Shown: positions 1-12,920 of the stretch, in pieces
Layout: the number at the start of each line of letters is the position of its first letter
How positions within the stretch are numbered: the stretch's first letter is position 1
Assembly: GCA_963691815.1 (NCBI GenBank)
Contig: OY829660.1
Coordinates: 5,333,052 to 5,397,051, forward strand
Direction: 5' to 3'
DNA from: Echiichthys vipera
Lineage: Eukaryota > Chordata > Actinopteri > Perciformes > Trachinidae
DNA length: 64,000 nt
Position numbers and translations under genes: made by a program
The notes under the pieces: model-generated
What the model was told of the DNA's origin: nothing
The model's database searches: none
The model's input: only the letters and a program-made list of their open reading frames with translations

Positions 1-307
1 TATAGCGCACCTTTTTATAAAATAGTGTAACGGGGGAGTTTCATCACCTCGAGGCGGGTTAGAAATCCCCAGGATGTGAGTTTAATCCCGGTGTGTGGCG
101 CAGAAATCAGCGCTTTTCTGTCAACATGTTGTTTTCTCTACTGGCGGGTGTTTGGATGCATGATGCTCTCCAGCTGGAGGTCATAGCATCCCAGCCTGGT
201 GCGCTTTTTACGCTTACACGTCCTATCAGTCAACATGTGAGCGCTGTTCACGTCTGTCAGCTTCTCTCCACTAACCACACAACTTTGTGCCTTCTCTTTC
301 GGCGCAG
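1..307 (+). other. 3' end of nrp1 intron 1
   Basis: This is the end of the intron before the first coding exon in the window. It stops at the AG at 306-307. The stretch before the acceptor (about 265-305) is only moderately pyrimidine-rich. The short open frames here have no similarity I recognise. The exon encoding the signal peptide is not in the window. Confidence 0.75.
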
Positions 308-482
308 ACAAATGCGGGGGAAATATAGAGATACACACCGCGGACTACCTGACCTCCCCGGGCTATCCAGGCGCCTACCCGCCCTCCCAACAGTGCGTGT
401 GGGTGATAACAGCCCCTGAGCCTGGTCAGAAGATTCTCATCAACTTCAATCCGCACTTTGATCTGGAGGACAGAGACTGCAA
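308..482 (+). CDS. nrp1: Neuropilin-1 exon: first half of CUB domain a1
   Basis: Neuropilin-1 is a single-pass cell-surface co-receptor for class 3 semaphorins and VEGF. This exon opens the mature protein with the CUB a1 domain. Visible: Cys at codon 313-315 followed by GGNIEI, then YLTSPGYPG and CVWVITAPEPGQK, and the neuropilin signature NFNPHFDLEDRDC near the end. The first two bases (AC) finish a split codon, probably Asp, in agreement with the DKCG context in vertebrate NRP1. The acceptor is gcag at 304-307; the donor gtaaga begins at 483, leaving AA of a Lys codon that is completed by the first base of the next exon. NRP2 has different residues at NPHFDLEDRD (NPHFEIEKHD from memory), so NRP1 fits better. 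Which teleost NRP1 co-orthologue it is cannot be settled from this sequence alone. Confidence 0.93.
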
Positions 483-490
483 GTAAGAGT

Positions 491-496
<6 letters not shown>

Positions 497-589
<93 letters not shown>

Positions 590-628
590 CCTCTCTCTCT
601 CTTTTTTTCTCTTTCTCCTTCTCCCACC
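497..628. repeat. (CT)44 microsatellite and pyrimidine tract
   Basis: An uninterrupted CT repeat runs from 497 to 584. After one G it continues as a mixed C/T tract to about 628. It begins 14 bases after the 5' splice site of the preceding exon, so it is transcribed as a long CU tract right beside the donor. Confidence 0.97.
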
Positions 629-1966
629 CTTTGCTCTCTCCTCAAACCTGCCTGGATACAGTGTGGAACTCTGCCACCTATTGGTCAAGGAGTTGTACAT
701 CTGCCTCCAGGAAACCGGAGGCACAAGGATGAGATTTGGCACCGTGGCTACTGAAAATGACTTGGAAATTGAGTTTGATGGGTTTTGTAGTTCAAACTTG
801 ATAAGGAGGGAAGATGTCTGATTGCATTTGTGTCTGCTTGTGTTTCTGGCAGTAGAGTAAACCCAGCGAGTGTGCACAGGCTTTTTAATGATGGACTTCA
901 GTTATCTCATTGCAGGAGTAGAGGAAAGGTGTTTGCTTTTCATTTGGAAGCATTTGTTTGTATTTGGAGGAGGAATAGTTTGTGTGGTGCCTTTGGTTTG
1001 CAGGAGAAGAACCTCAAGGATCTCATGTAATTTTACATAATGTTGAAGTGCTGCCGTCCGGCCTTTGTAAGTTTGAGAATGCAGAAAAAGACACAAACAT
1101 AAGCTGCTGTTTTTGTTTGTTTTCTCTTCATGTGCTTGTTCATCCACCGTTATATTTCCAATTATATTTGAAGTGGAGAAGTTCAGACACCATTTATTCC
1201 TTCCTGATACTGATACTGATTCCAATGCCTCTGCGAAAACACACATATATTATTGTTTATACCAGCTAATACTACTAACCCTGTATGGATTAGACAGGAT
1301 TGCTGTCACTGTGGCTCGGGTTATACATACAGAGAATGAATGCCATAGTACGCCATACTTTCTTTTATTGTATAATTTGACAGTCAGTCATTATGGACAA
1401 AGAACATCAATAAACTACTTTAAAGTAGTTTGTGTTTTTCAGGGCTAACTAATGTGGCACCAGTATTGGAAGAACTCTGATTTGCAAAAAAAAGTTAATT
1501 TAATCAATCACCAGAAAATTAACTGCCAACCATTTTGGTATTCATTGTCATTCTGTTGGGCCAAAATGCTAAAAAATACCTGTTTCTAACTTGTCAGATA
1601 TGAAGACCTGCTGCTTTTCTTTGTCTCCTGTGATAATAATCACATTATCTGTGGTTTGGGGACGGCATGTGGAGCAAAACAAGTGGTCTGACGACACTTT
1701 ATTGGACTCCAGACACTTGTAAACGTTTCTATTCTCTGACATTCGAAGAGAAACGATCGATTGAGAAAATAATGAGTTAGAAGAATCAAAAATGAAAGTG
1801 AATGTTAATCACAGTCACTGGCTTATATGTGGCTCTGCACTGGTTATTTTTGGTCAAAAACGTTTCCCGCACATTTCCACAGAGACACTCAATCGTGCAT
1901 CAAATCATTCCTGCACATGACTGATGGCTTTCCCGAGCATTACTCTACCAAACCTGTACACAAGCA
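629..1966. other. Intron 2, no gene seen
   Basis: AT-rich intronic DNA with no coding signal. The stretch 1195-1345, with repeated CTGATA, resembles a dispersed teleost repeat I have seen elsewhere, but I cannot define its ends. Confidence 0.5.
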
Positions 1967-2002
1967 CCCCCCCCCCCCCCACACACACACACACACACAC
2001 AC
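1967..2002. repeat. C14 run followed by (AC)11
   Basis: A run of 14 C (1967-1980) passes directly into an AC repeat (1981-2002). Confidence 0.95.
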
Positions 2003-3928
2003 CCCTTCACCCCCTCTCTTGACCCAGAGTCACACACTCGATTGTGTGCATCCACACAACAGCCCATGTGTTGCTCTCTTCCATAAATAAGCCTGTTTTT
2101 ATGTCGGCTCCTCTGTCTTTTTTAAAAGCTCCATAAACGGCTCCTGTGTAAATCACAGCCGGCTGTCCAGCACCATCTCACAGATGGGGTCCTCCAATAC
2201 TATTGGATCATGTTTCACCACCAGGAGACTAATAAAGCACAAGGACATTAGAACCACTCTGGACAGATAGTGGATATTGTGTGTCTCTCGGTGGATTACG
2301 CACCTTCCCCGGTGTTAGAAGCAAAAATTCAGAAACGCTCTCTTCAGGAACACCTCATTCTGCAGTGACCTTATTTTGTGTGGTAACCCAGAGAGCAATA
2401 TAAAGTCTGTAATAATGCTGTTTAAGTACTTAATGAAATGTAATAAATCTTGGTAATAAAAGTTTAGCCAGTGGTTGGCTGTTGTACACCAGCAACAGAG
2501 TATTATCGTCTGCTTCAATTACTTTTCCATAGGTTAATGTGCAGGAATACGCTTTAAAGTCAAGTATTAAGGTTTAATCAGGGCGTGCTCTGATCATTTT
2601 AGTGAAATGCTTGTATCCAAAAAGAGAGCAGACAGACTTCTTGCCTCTGACAAAGAACCAGAAGAGTGTTTTCAGGTCATAAATTGAATCTATCTATCTG
2701 GAGAATCTCTTCTGGGTCTTTGTCAGTGTCCAGGCTCTCTTTCTACGTGATGGGACTGTCGACTCGAGCTATACCTGCGCTATATCACTTCTTGTTAAGC
2801 GTCCAGTCAATGGAGAAGATTCCACATTGACATTGACACGCATTTACTGCCACAGGATTCAAACCTGTGACCGACCATTCAGCAGCCAGGCCACCCTGAA
2901 GCCACCTTAACATGTCATTTGGCTGTTTTCTTAGGGGCCTGCGTTTTTGCTCGATTGCTTTCATTATTTGTTGTGTGAGTTTATGTTGGATGATGATGGG
3001 GTGTAGCTCATGGCTCTCTGACTTGGCAGGAGCAGTGTTGTTTTTGGGAACGAGTCAAATGTTCGAAATATGCCCATTGAGGGGGGCCTTAAGCCTTTGG
3101 CGAGACCGCAGCCCCACTTAAAAATTTCCTGAAATGTTATTTAAGAGTTTTATGTTAGTTGATGCCACCGGGCGCAACGTCAGCTCCAAAATATGATAGT
3201 GCAGTCAGTGAGGCTATGATTGGAAACAGCAGAATGTAATGTGAATTTGAAATATGAAGGATGCGTATTAAGACAGAGGAGTTACAGAACGGGGAGTGTG
3301 TTCCTCAGGAAACAACTAGTCGCCTACTCGGTCAAACAATAGAAAAATAACCTGCACCAATTTTGACATTCATCTAATTGTTTGAATCATATTTTAAGCC
3401 AAAATATGAACTATTATCTGGTTACAGCTTCTGAAATGTGAGAGATTCCATTTGAAACAATATCTCCTTTGACATGGGCCAAACCATTAATCTAGCAAGT
3501 GAGAAAGCAATTGGCATATTAACAATAAGAAATTACAGTTTACAGCTCTTAATGTGAGGTTCTGTAAGTTTCAGCTCACAAACTAAAACTTTTTGGAGCT
3601 TTGTATATGTATATTGGTTTATTTGCGGTTGATAGGAGCTGTTAAACTGTGACGTAACGCCCTTTCAAAATATGATTTCCGGGTCCATGCCTGGTGTTTC
3701 TAAAACACAGCAGTGCCATGTTCCATGTTCCCCGTTGTTTGAACAGATCTGAGTTTAAAAAAACCCAATGTTATTGTCCTTTGACCTCTTTCTTATGGGT
3801 GAAAAAGGTGTCTAACTGATGTTAGAGGTGATTGTAATTGTTCACATGTTCGGCCGTTGTGTCTGTTTTCTTTCAACAAAGCGTTTGGACCCAGAGATTG
3901 AATTTTGAATATAAAGCTAGAAAATGAG
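2003..3928. other. Intron 2, no gene seen
   Basis: No exon-like open frame with splice sites and no repeat that I can name. Confidence 0.5.
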
Positions 3929-4097
3929 ACGGCCGGTGGCTGAGTGGTTGGAGCAGCGGCCCCATGTAAAGAGGCTGGAAGTCCTCCAGGCAGCGGCTGT
4001 GGGTTTGACTCCAACCTGCGACCCTTTGCTACATGTCTCCCTCTCTCTCTAGACCCATTTCTGTCAGTGCCAAAAAATAATCTTTTTAAAAAAATGT
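3929..4097 (+). mobile_element. tRNA-derived SINE, family 1, plus copy
   Basis: The head has a pol III box A-like stretch (GTGGCTGAGTGGTTGGAGC, from 3936) and a box B-like stretch (GGGTTTGACTCC, near 4010). The 3' end is GCCAAAAAATAAT followed by T- and A-runs. The body matches, base for base over long stretches, the minus-strand copy at 31538-31703. The flanks AAAATGAGAC before and AAAATGTTAGAC after may be a decayed target duplication. Confidence 0.82.
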
Positions 4098-5368
4098 TAG
4101 ACAATAGTGAATAATGCCCATCAATACTTTTTCAGAGCTCAAATTAAATTTACAACCAAGAAAAGCCTTTGTTCCTTATAGTGTAAGTGACATGAACGAC
4201 TCATTGATGATCAGAAATGGTGATGAATGCTTGTATATTGATAAAGTAATTGGCTGATTGTTTAAGCTCTTGATTAAACACAGTTCTAAAGAACAGTGTG
4301 TGTTTAGCTTTGCTGTTATGCACTATTTGTCCTAGTAACTGAGTGTGTCTGTGTCTTCAGGGAAATCAAGCCATTGGCCTTTAGGTTACAGGGCAGTTTC
4401 AATAACACTCCACTATCCCACAGTTATAATTCAGATATACTCTCCTGATTGGAATTTATTGTTGGAATGACACCCCCACTCCTCCCTCATCAGATAGCCT
4501 GTCGCTGCTTGCCCGTTTCTCCCAGTCCCATAATTAAATTACTGGACCAAAATGGATCACACGCGTTCCAGTGCTGCAAAATATGCCTGCAGTCAACCAG
4601 CCAAACAAAGGAGCCATAGCACTGGTGTCCACAAGCAAGCACTGGCTACATCTGTGTGACAAAATATCTCCCCCGTGCACCCTCATGACCCAGGGTTTGT
4701 AATTATGATCCCTAATTACAGCGTTTCTATAAATACATATCTGCCTGCTGGGAAATGTTTTCTGCTAGTGTGGTACAGCCAGGTTGGAAACAATGACACC
4801 TTATGTCGAAAAACAACACTATTTATGAGATAGAATCGAGATTTATGTCTTCAGAGTAATAAGGCACATGTACTGGATGATGAACTCGCTGACATTCCCC
4901 AAAAAATGACAGTGTAGCATCTTTCAGGAGGACTCGGGAAGTCAGATAGATTCATTTGTGGTTCACAAGGCCTCCAGAAGCTTCTGTAAAACCGACAGTC
5001 TGGACGATTATTCCAACGACAACCTTTTACTTCCACAAACTCTCAAGTGACACAATCTGCGCCCAGTGAACAGACGTTGGTTTAGACGAGAACCAGCAAC
5101 ACTTTTGTTTAGACACGCTAAGATCCATCAGCTCTGCCTCCGTAGCCAATCTGGAGCAACACCAGAACAAGTCTTGTCTCACATCCATGTCTGAAATAGC
5201 GTGGCCGACAAAGTGAATCCCTGCAGAGCGCGGTAAAATAGAGCAGAGGCATGGGTAAGGAACATGCGTCGGTGGCGGGATAATTTGGGACATCCTTTTA
5301 GGAGTTGGCTGAACTGTTTCCGCCCACATGAGGCTGTACTGGCACAGTCTTCACCTCGCACGAACACA

Positions 5369-5369
<1 letters not shown>
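4098..5369. other. Intron 2, no gene; possible regulatory stretch
   Basis: No coding signal. The part 4480-4780 lacks simple repeats and has several TAATTA/ATTATG homeodomain-type cores, including a near palindrome around 4697-4722. That would suit a conserved non-coding element, but I have no alignment to show conservation. Confidence 0.25.
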
Positions 5370-5416
<47 letters not shown>

Positions 5417-5419
5417 ACA
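5370..5419. repeat. (AC)n microsatellite
   Basis: About 20 AC units, ending in an ATACACACAA variant. Confidence 0.95.
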
Positions 5420-5599
5420 ACCTTACTTTCTGTCACTAACTGTACATGTTCTTCACAGCTACAGTGTGCATGCTCTGCACATGCTCTTGTGCAGCTTTGT
5501 GCCCTCAGGGACACACAGGGACTAACACTGACACACAGAAGGAAACTCCAGTGTACGCACCTGCTTTTGATGTTGCACCCTGGATTTACAGGTTCATGC

Positions 5600-5840
5600 T
5601 GATCACGAGGGGTCACTGAATGTTTTAATGAGTATGACAATGATGTGAAGCATGTGCCTTGGCCTTCACAGTCACTAGATCTCAACCCAACTCAACACGT
5701 ATGAAGATTCTGAAGCAATGTCAGACCGCTCTCTGCCGCCACCGTCAAAGTTTGACACGATTGAATATCCTTTTAGATACTGTGTTCATCCCTCAGGTAG
5801 GGTTACACAGGATAATAGAATCTATGCTAAGTCCAGTCAA
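5600..5840 (+). mobile_element. Tc1/mariner transposase relic, C-terminal part
   Basis: Reading from 5618 gives ECFNEYDNDVKHVPWPSQSL and then DLNPTQH up to a stop after 5698. This is the conserved Tc1-family block WPSQSPDLNPIE before the third catalytic acidic residue. In this copy that Glu codon reads CAA (Gln) and stops follow, so it is dead. Downstream nucleotide sequence (GTGTTCATCCCTC, then AGAATCTATGC) continues to resemble the 3' part of such transposase genes to about 5840. No terminal repeats are evident. Confidence 0.75.
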
Positions 5841-5984
5841 AAAAAGGGGGGTTTACAAAGTTGATCTTTCTTGGCTGATCATGACGACTTTACAGAACAA
5901 ATCAAGGATTCTTGGAGTATTTGAGATTACTATTGCAGTATTTCAGTTAGGATATGGTGAAAAGATAGTTGAAAGAATAGAGTG

Positions 5985-6378
5985 TTGAATGATAATAATG
6001 GATAAATGGCAGGATGGATAGGTGGGTCAATAGATTGAATTGATTGATTGATTGAGTGATTGATCTATTGATGGCTAATTGGGTGGATAGACTGAAGGAT
6101 GGTAGGGTGCTCTGGATAAATGGGTCTGAAAATGGATGGATGGATAAACAGATGGATAAATAGATGGACGGAAGGTAGGATTTATCATTGGATGGTAGAT
6201 GGAGGAATGGTGAGACAGATGAACGAATTAACAGATAGCTGAAGGGGTGGCAGGATGGATTGATGATAGATCAACTGATGAACAGATGAATGGAAGATTG
6301 GATGGATTGTTGAATAACGGATGAAATCTGGATGACATACAGACAGACGGACAGACAAAAAGAGAGCTAGATAGATGT
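5985..6378. repeat. Degenerate GATT/GGAT/GATA tetranucleotide tract
   Basis: Imperfect tetranucleotide repeats (ATTGATTGATTG, GGATGGATGGAT, GATAGATGGA) without a uniform unit: an old, decayed array directly left of the duplicated segment. Confidence 0.85.
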
Positions 6379-7287
6379 CACAGAAGGCGTTTATTTGTAT
6401 TTCACTGTTGCTTCGGTCCTGATCCGGCATAAAAGCAAGGAAAGTCAGTAATGCCTTGATGCGTTCCATGTCATAATGCAGCAGCACCTTCAAAGCAGGA
6501 ATTCATAACAATGCAGGTAAATGTATTTGGAGTGTGAAGCATGTTATGATAATCCGTTTTTACACTTGCTGTATTTTTAATGTAACCTGACTCGACAGAG
6601 GGGTTTGTTACTCAGAACCACCTGAGAAGTTGTCATTGGAAGCTGTTTGGAAAAGTGTTTGGATGAGCCGTCCATGTCTATGGAGAGCAGAAACATCTGT
6701 TCCATCAGGAAAAGCCTTGATTCAAGTTCTTTATTCTTCTTTTAATGAAGAAATACTCTCCTGTTCTGATATAACTGATGCTATCGCTCTATGCTAACTT
6801 CTTTAGGAGCCATCATTGCTGTTTTGAATGAACTGTCACCTCTACGTGTCATCACACACACCTAAACTACCCCATAGCTGCCAGTAGCTCTTCTCAGGAA
6901 GCTGATTGGTCTGAGCCTGCTGGTCTTGTGATATCAGGAGAGTTTTTCACGCCAAGGTCATTTTGAATGGACTCAATGACAAAATGACATGAACGTTAAA
7001 CCAATAATGGTTTATATAATGGTTTACAACTGTAAGTTTGTGAAGCACATGGCTTTTATATTTGGTGTGGACTCCATGGGAATCTTCTTTGGGCTGTTTT
7101 TCCGGAGCTACAGCAGATTTCACACCTCGCTCCCAGGGAAAACAACCCCAGGTCCAGAAAAACCTGTCCAATTGGCTGAAATGTGAAAATGGTCTAACAT
7201 GAACTTTAGTGTCATTAAGATAGCTCTATATCGGCTGTGTTATAGGAAATCAACATGTCTTTGTCTTCATTTTTTCTACAGTTTTTA
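6379..7287. repeat. Duplicated 0.9-kb segment, copy A
   Basis: Nearly identical to 11645-12451. Shared sequence starts at CACAGAAGGCG and ends at the GATA array. Copy A has about 110 bases (roughly 6755-6880) that copy B lacks. The minus strand of both copies can be read as a peptide containing MERIKALLTFLAFMPDQ, but no longer gene context supports it as coding. Confidence 0.9.
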
Positions 7288-7570
<283 letters not shown>

Positions 7571-7920
7571 TGGAAGGATTAATGGATGGCTTGCTGGCTG
7601 ATAGATGTAGCTATGGTAGGATAGATAAATGAATTAACAGATGGCTGGATGAATGATTGCTGGATGATAATAAAATCATGGCAGAATGGATAAATACAAT
7701 GGACGGATGGAAGATTGGATGAAATAATTCTTTTGTGGATGATAGAATGGCCGAACGGAGGCCCGCTCCAGAGAGAGATCCATGGTTGAATGCAGGTATT
7801 GTTGAATGATAGATGGCAGAAGTGCGGGACAGATGTGTGAATCATCGGATGGCTGGACAGATTGTGGAAAGGCAGAATGGACTGCTGAATGGACGGATAT
7901 ACAGCTGGACAAACTTTAGG

Positions 7921-10918
7921 TCCCAATACATTCTTGATGACCTCTTCTTGTGAAAGTGCAAAACAAGTGACTGTAGACAGTTGTTTGGTCTTGTGTTTGC
8001 ACAAATATTCGGATGAATCGTAGCCTTTATGTGGCTTCAGACCGAGGATTTATTTCACCAGCGGCCCTTCGCTCAGCATTCACTCTGATTTTCCCAGTTT
8101 CAAAGAAAATAAAAGCATCTCCTCCAGATGGTTGCGTTTTCCAGTTACGCAGCTGCCACACAAAACAGGAAGACTAAATGTGCTGCTGGTGCAGACCGGT
8201 TAGCCTGTGGTTCATTCCCGAGGAAACTTAAGGCAGGAGCCTTCAAAAATAATTTGGTTGTTTGTTCTGTGTTTTGCAGCAATGTGATCCGTCTATTTGT
8301 TACTTTTAAATACAAAACAACTATGAGAATGAGGTCAGTGACAGAATATTTGCTTTGTTCTTCTTATCTGTAGTCTGAATGAGCCGTTGTGCTGTCTTAT
8401 GTAATGCAATTTCCATTTTTACATCTGTGTTTAACTGGAACAATCGTAATTTCTCATGGATAGAAGATATTCACAAAACCATGACTATGTATTCCTCTTT
8501 GGTTTGTTTCCATGGTAATTAATAATAATTTAAAAAAACTGAGGAGGCATTTTGTGCGAAAGAGATTTAAACACTCACAGGCTTTTAAAAGGTAAATGAA
8601 CACAGAAGACACGTCTACAGATCTGCAGATGTGCTTTCCAAAGTTACTACGTTCCCCACGATGCAATTGGGCCTCAGCCGCGGCCCCTTCTGCTGAGTTT
8701 AAAGTACTCAAACATTATTTGAAACATTAAATCCCTCCTGGTCCTTCAGTGTGATCCGCACAGAGCGTGAAATATTAAAGGAATGAGAGAACAAAATGTG
8801 TTTGAGGAGAGAGAGAGAGAGCGGGGTGGAAGGAGAGAGCAGGGGAGTACAGACAGACTCAGAGATAGAGGGCTTCAGGCTGGTTGGTACGGTCAGACTC
8901 ATCCTGACCTCGGTGACAGACCTCTCACTGTCTCTCTCCCTCCTCCACCCGCAGGCTGTTCTGCCGCTTTTTTTTTATCCCGTCACCTCCTGCACCGTCA
9001 CTTTCGCTCTCTGTCTCTCTCACACTCTCTGAACTCCGTGTGCACTCGTCATGTTTTCATCGCAGTGCTTCCTCTGCACACCGGCTCCCTCTCCTCCATT
9101 TGGATAAATGATGTGGAACGTTTCCCTGCTCACAACCTGAACTCTTGGCTGAGTTGAATAAAAACCCCACGCAGAATGATGTTTGAACAAAGTGTACTCA
9201 AAGCTGCCATTTGTGTTCAGCTAAAGATACTTAGTGGAGTCTCAGTACTAACTGAGTAACTTGGAGGGCAAAGCTGAAATGATACGGCCTTAAAACATTG
9301 ACATAGCTAATGTGTTAGCAAACAGTTAGCTACACATCCAGCAGAGAGCATTAGCATCAAACAAAGTCATGTTTCAGCTGAATGTAAGTCAAATATCTCC
9401 TCTCTTTTTTAACTCTGTTAACGGTCTCCATCACCTCCTGAGAACTGGGTGTTCAGCTGCCAAATGCTCCACCACGTTCACCAGATAGTAGGGATGGATC
9501 ATGATTTACGTATAAAAATGGTTGATGCAGCTATTGTCCTGTCTTACCAAATATATTTTCAATTGCTTACCGACGCCTGTCCTAACACGGTTGTACTGTG
9601 AGAAACAAGAAGACTGGCAGACGCAACCGCACGGTTTACGTGAAGCATGTGAACGGAGGAGCTGACCGCTGACCGTACTTAGCAAGCTGTTTGTTCCCTC
9701 CGCTCTCCCGCTCAATATCACTCCATTTAGATTTCACCCCGCTACGCTGAAATCACTCGGCGTTTGCTCCCAAAAATGAAAAAAAGCTGCGTCCTATTTT
9801 AATTTGACTTTTAACCCTAGCCTGGCAGGATGGAATAATACACCTGTATAACTCCTCACCTACCTTTTCAGAGGACTTTGTGAGCTCCATTAAAGAGTTT
9901 GCCGCAACAGACAATTTTTGAAAGAAAATAGCGTGGGTGCACATTACGCAGCGTTCTGGGTCAAGCTCAGGCATGCTTTGAACTCATAGTGTGAGCGGAA
10001 ACTGGAGCGAAATTGGAGCGCAGTGGACAACAACATGGTTTGTCATACAAGCGTCTCTCTCCAGCTCTTTTACAGTGTTTTTGCTTGAAATGCCAATCTC
10101 TACCAGATATTTACTAGCCGTTAGCCTTTGCCAGCGTACAGTGGGTTTATCAGAGCTATTTTTTGTGCCTGCTTCATTTGAAAGTTGATGAGAGCCCGAA
10201 CCAAAAATGCGATGCTAACTAGAAGTCTTTAACTTTCCTGACCTAAAATCAAACAATTCCTCCAGCTGTGTGATCTGTTATTAAGTTGCTCATTGACCTA
10301 TTAGCCATGAGACTAGCAAGGTTAAGCTAGTAATCAACAACAAAGCTTTTAGAAGGAATACTTTTTGCTTTGTACAGTATGTCTACTATGAGAAATGCAT
10401 TTAAGCATTTTTATATATTCATTTAGTCTACTTTATTTTCTTTATAAGTTCATACAAGTTTGATAAAACTGTCAGTTTTTTATATAAAGCTGAGCAAAGC
10501 CGTACATAAAAAGGACACACCTCAGTCAAAAGCAACGTACAGCCTTGTGTTTATCCTTTGTATTTATTTGGTAAGGTTATCTTTCAATGACTGTAATTCC
10601 TGGTTTGCACCATTAATAGATCAGAGTGAGAATACAGTTTGAACGTTGGCTGACTTTCACCAGCTGACTCTCGTCTCTCCGCGGCAAATATTTGTGTAAT
10701 GGAAGGAAGGGTGAACTTTGAATCCTGCTATTGTTTCTCTTATGCAACCGTACATTGTTTGAATTTGCTTATCTAAACAATTATAGGCACACACACACGA
10801 CGTGTCCCATATGAATCTGCTCACTCATGGAGCACATACTCTTACGAAGGCAGAATAAATAAATCGGGAACATAATTTATTTACATGGTAGTGGCAAATA
10901 CAAGGCACACTGACAAAG
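7921..10918. other. Intron 2, no gene seen
   Basis: Open frames here are short and unrelated to known proteins as far as I can tell. There is a short GA run at 8809-8823. No named repeat recognised. Confidence 0.45.
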
Positions 10919-11162
10919 ACACACACACACACACACATAAACACAAACACAGTACAAGTAAGAAACTGCTTTAAGTGTAGTCAGATCTATTGTGGATTCC
11001 CTGCTCATCAGTGAGTCGCACATTAACACACAAACACTCACACACTCACACACACACACACACTCACTTTTTCACACACAAATGAAAACACATGTCAGAT
11101 TAGATCCTTAACGAGCAGATTAATGAGGAGAAAGTTTAGGGGGGGACCCAGTTAGCAACGTG

Positions 11163-11205
<43 letters not shown>
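10919..11205. repeat. Cluster of (AC)n microsatellites
   Basis: Three AC tracts at about 10919-10940, 11039-11062 and 11164-11205. Confidence 0.93.
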
Positions 11206-11206
<1 letters not shown>

Positions 11207-11644
11207 CTGCGTACCAGGATTTACTCACTGATGGACTCCAGATGTCCCAAAAGCAACATACACACTCTAATGCACGATAGGAGTAAACAGTTGGATTAAA
11301 TAGCAACGATACATTTTGTTTTGAGCTACATTTGGCTGCTTTCATGTATTTAAGCTCTACATAGTTAAATCTGCTGGAGTATCGGATGTACAGTAGGCAT
11401 GAAAATGACTGTCAGTAAAGGGAGGAGAGCTGGAGTGGTTGGTTGAATACATTTGGAGTATTTATCCAACGAGGATGGGCATCTCATTTAATGTGATCCT
11501 GTTTGGTCATGGCTCCTTTTAAATCTTCAGGAGTTTTCAGGATCAGGCTTCATCCGTACTGCTAGTCTTTTTTTTTTTCATGCATCCCTCAAAAACACGG
11601 ATCGCAGCAGTGAGCGCCATCTGAAAAGGGCACGTTTTGGCAGA

Positions 11645-12451
11645 CACAGAAGGCGTTTATTTTTATTTTGCTGTTACTTCGGTCCTGATCCGGCATAAAA
11701 GCAAGGAAAGTCAGTAATGCCTTGATGCGTTCCATGTCATAATGCAGCAGCACCTTCAAAGCAGGAATTGATAACAATGCAGGTATATGTATTTGGAGTG
11801 TGAAGCATGTTCTTATGATAATCCGTTTTTACACTTGCTGTATTTATAATGTAACCTGACACGACAGAGGGTTTGTTCCTCAGAACCACCTGAGAAGTTT
11901 TCATTGGAAACTGTTTGGAAAAGTGCAGGTCCTCCTTGGTAGGTGTTTGGATGAGCCGTCCATGTCTATGGAGAGCAGAAACATCTGTTCCATCAGGAAA
12001 AGCCTTGATTTAAGTTCTTCATTCTTCTTTTAATGAAGAGATACTCTGCTGAAAGAGCTGCCAGTAGCTCTTCTCAGGAAGCTGATTGGTCTGAGCCTGC
12101 TGGTCTTGTGATATCAGGAGAATTTTTCACGCCAAGGTCATTTTGAGTGGACTCAATGACAAAATGACATGAACGTTAAACCAATAATGGTTTATGTAAT
12201 GGTTTACAACTGTAAGTTTGTGAAGCACATGGCTTTTATATTTGGTGTGGACTTCTCTGGAATCTTCTTTGGGCTGTTTTTCCGGAGCTACAGCAGATTT
12301 CACACCTCGCTCCCTGGGAAAACAACCTCAGGTCCAATTGGCTGAAATGTGAAAATGGTCTAACATGAACTTTAGTGTGATTAAGATTTCTCTAAATTGG
12401 CTGTGTTATAGGAAATCAACATGTCTTTGCCTTCATTTTGTCTACAGTTTT
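11645..12451. repeat. Duplicated 0.9-kb segment, copy B
   Basis: Second copy of 6379-7287 in the same orientation, 5.3 kb away. Relative to copy A it lacks about 110 bases near 12045, and has about 18 extra bases at about 11924-11941. Its left flank is unrelated to that of copy A, while the right edge also runs into a GATA array. Either a local duplication or two insertions of one dispersed element with a GATA tail. Confidence 0.9.
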
Positions 12452-12593
12452 ATAGATAGATAGAAGGATAGATAGATAGACAGATAGATAGATAGATAGA
12501 TAGATAGATGGATAGAGAGATAGAAAGATAGATAGATAGATAGACAGCTAGATAGATAGATAGATAGATGGATAGAGAGATAGACAGATAGAC

Positions 12594-12636
<43 letters not shown>

Positions 12637-12811
12637 CAGACAGATAGAGAGATAGATGGATAGATAGACGGATGGATAGATTGATAGATAGATAGATAGA
12701 TAGATAGACACATAGATAGATAGATTGATAGATAGATAGATTGATAGATAGATAGATAGACACATAGATAGATAGATAGACACATAGATAGATAGATAGA
12801 TAGATAGACAC

Positions 12812-12872
<61 letters not shown>

Positions 12873-12873
12873 C

Positions 12874-12920
<47 letters not shown>

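Noticed and set aside
6185..6493. Conserved minus-strand peptide in both duplicated segments as evidence for coding
   Set aside because: Similarity follows from the DNA duplication itself; the frames end differently and have no gene structure.
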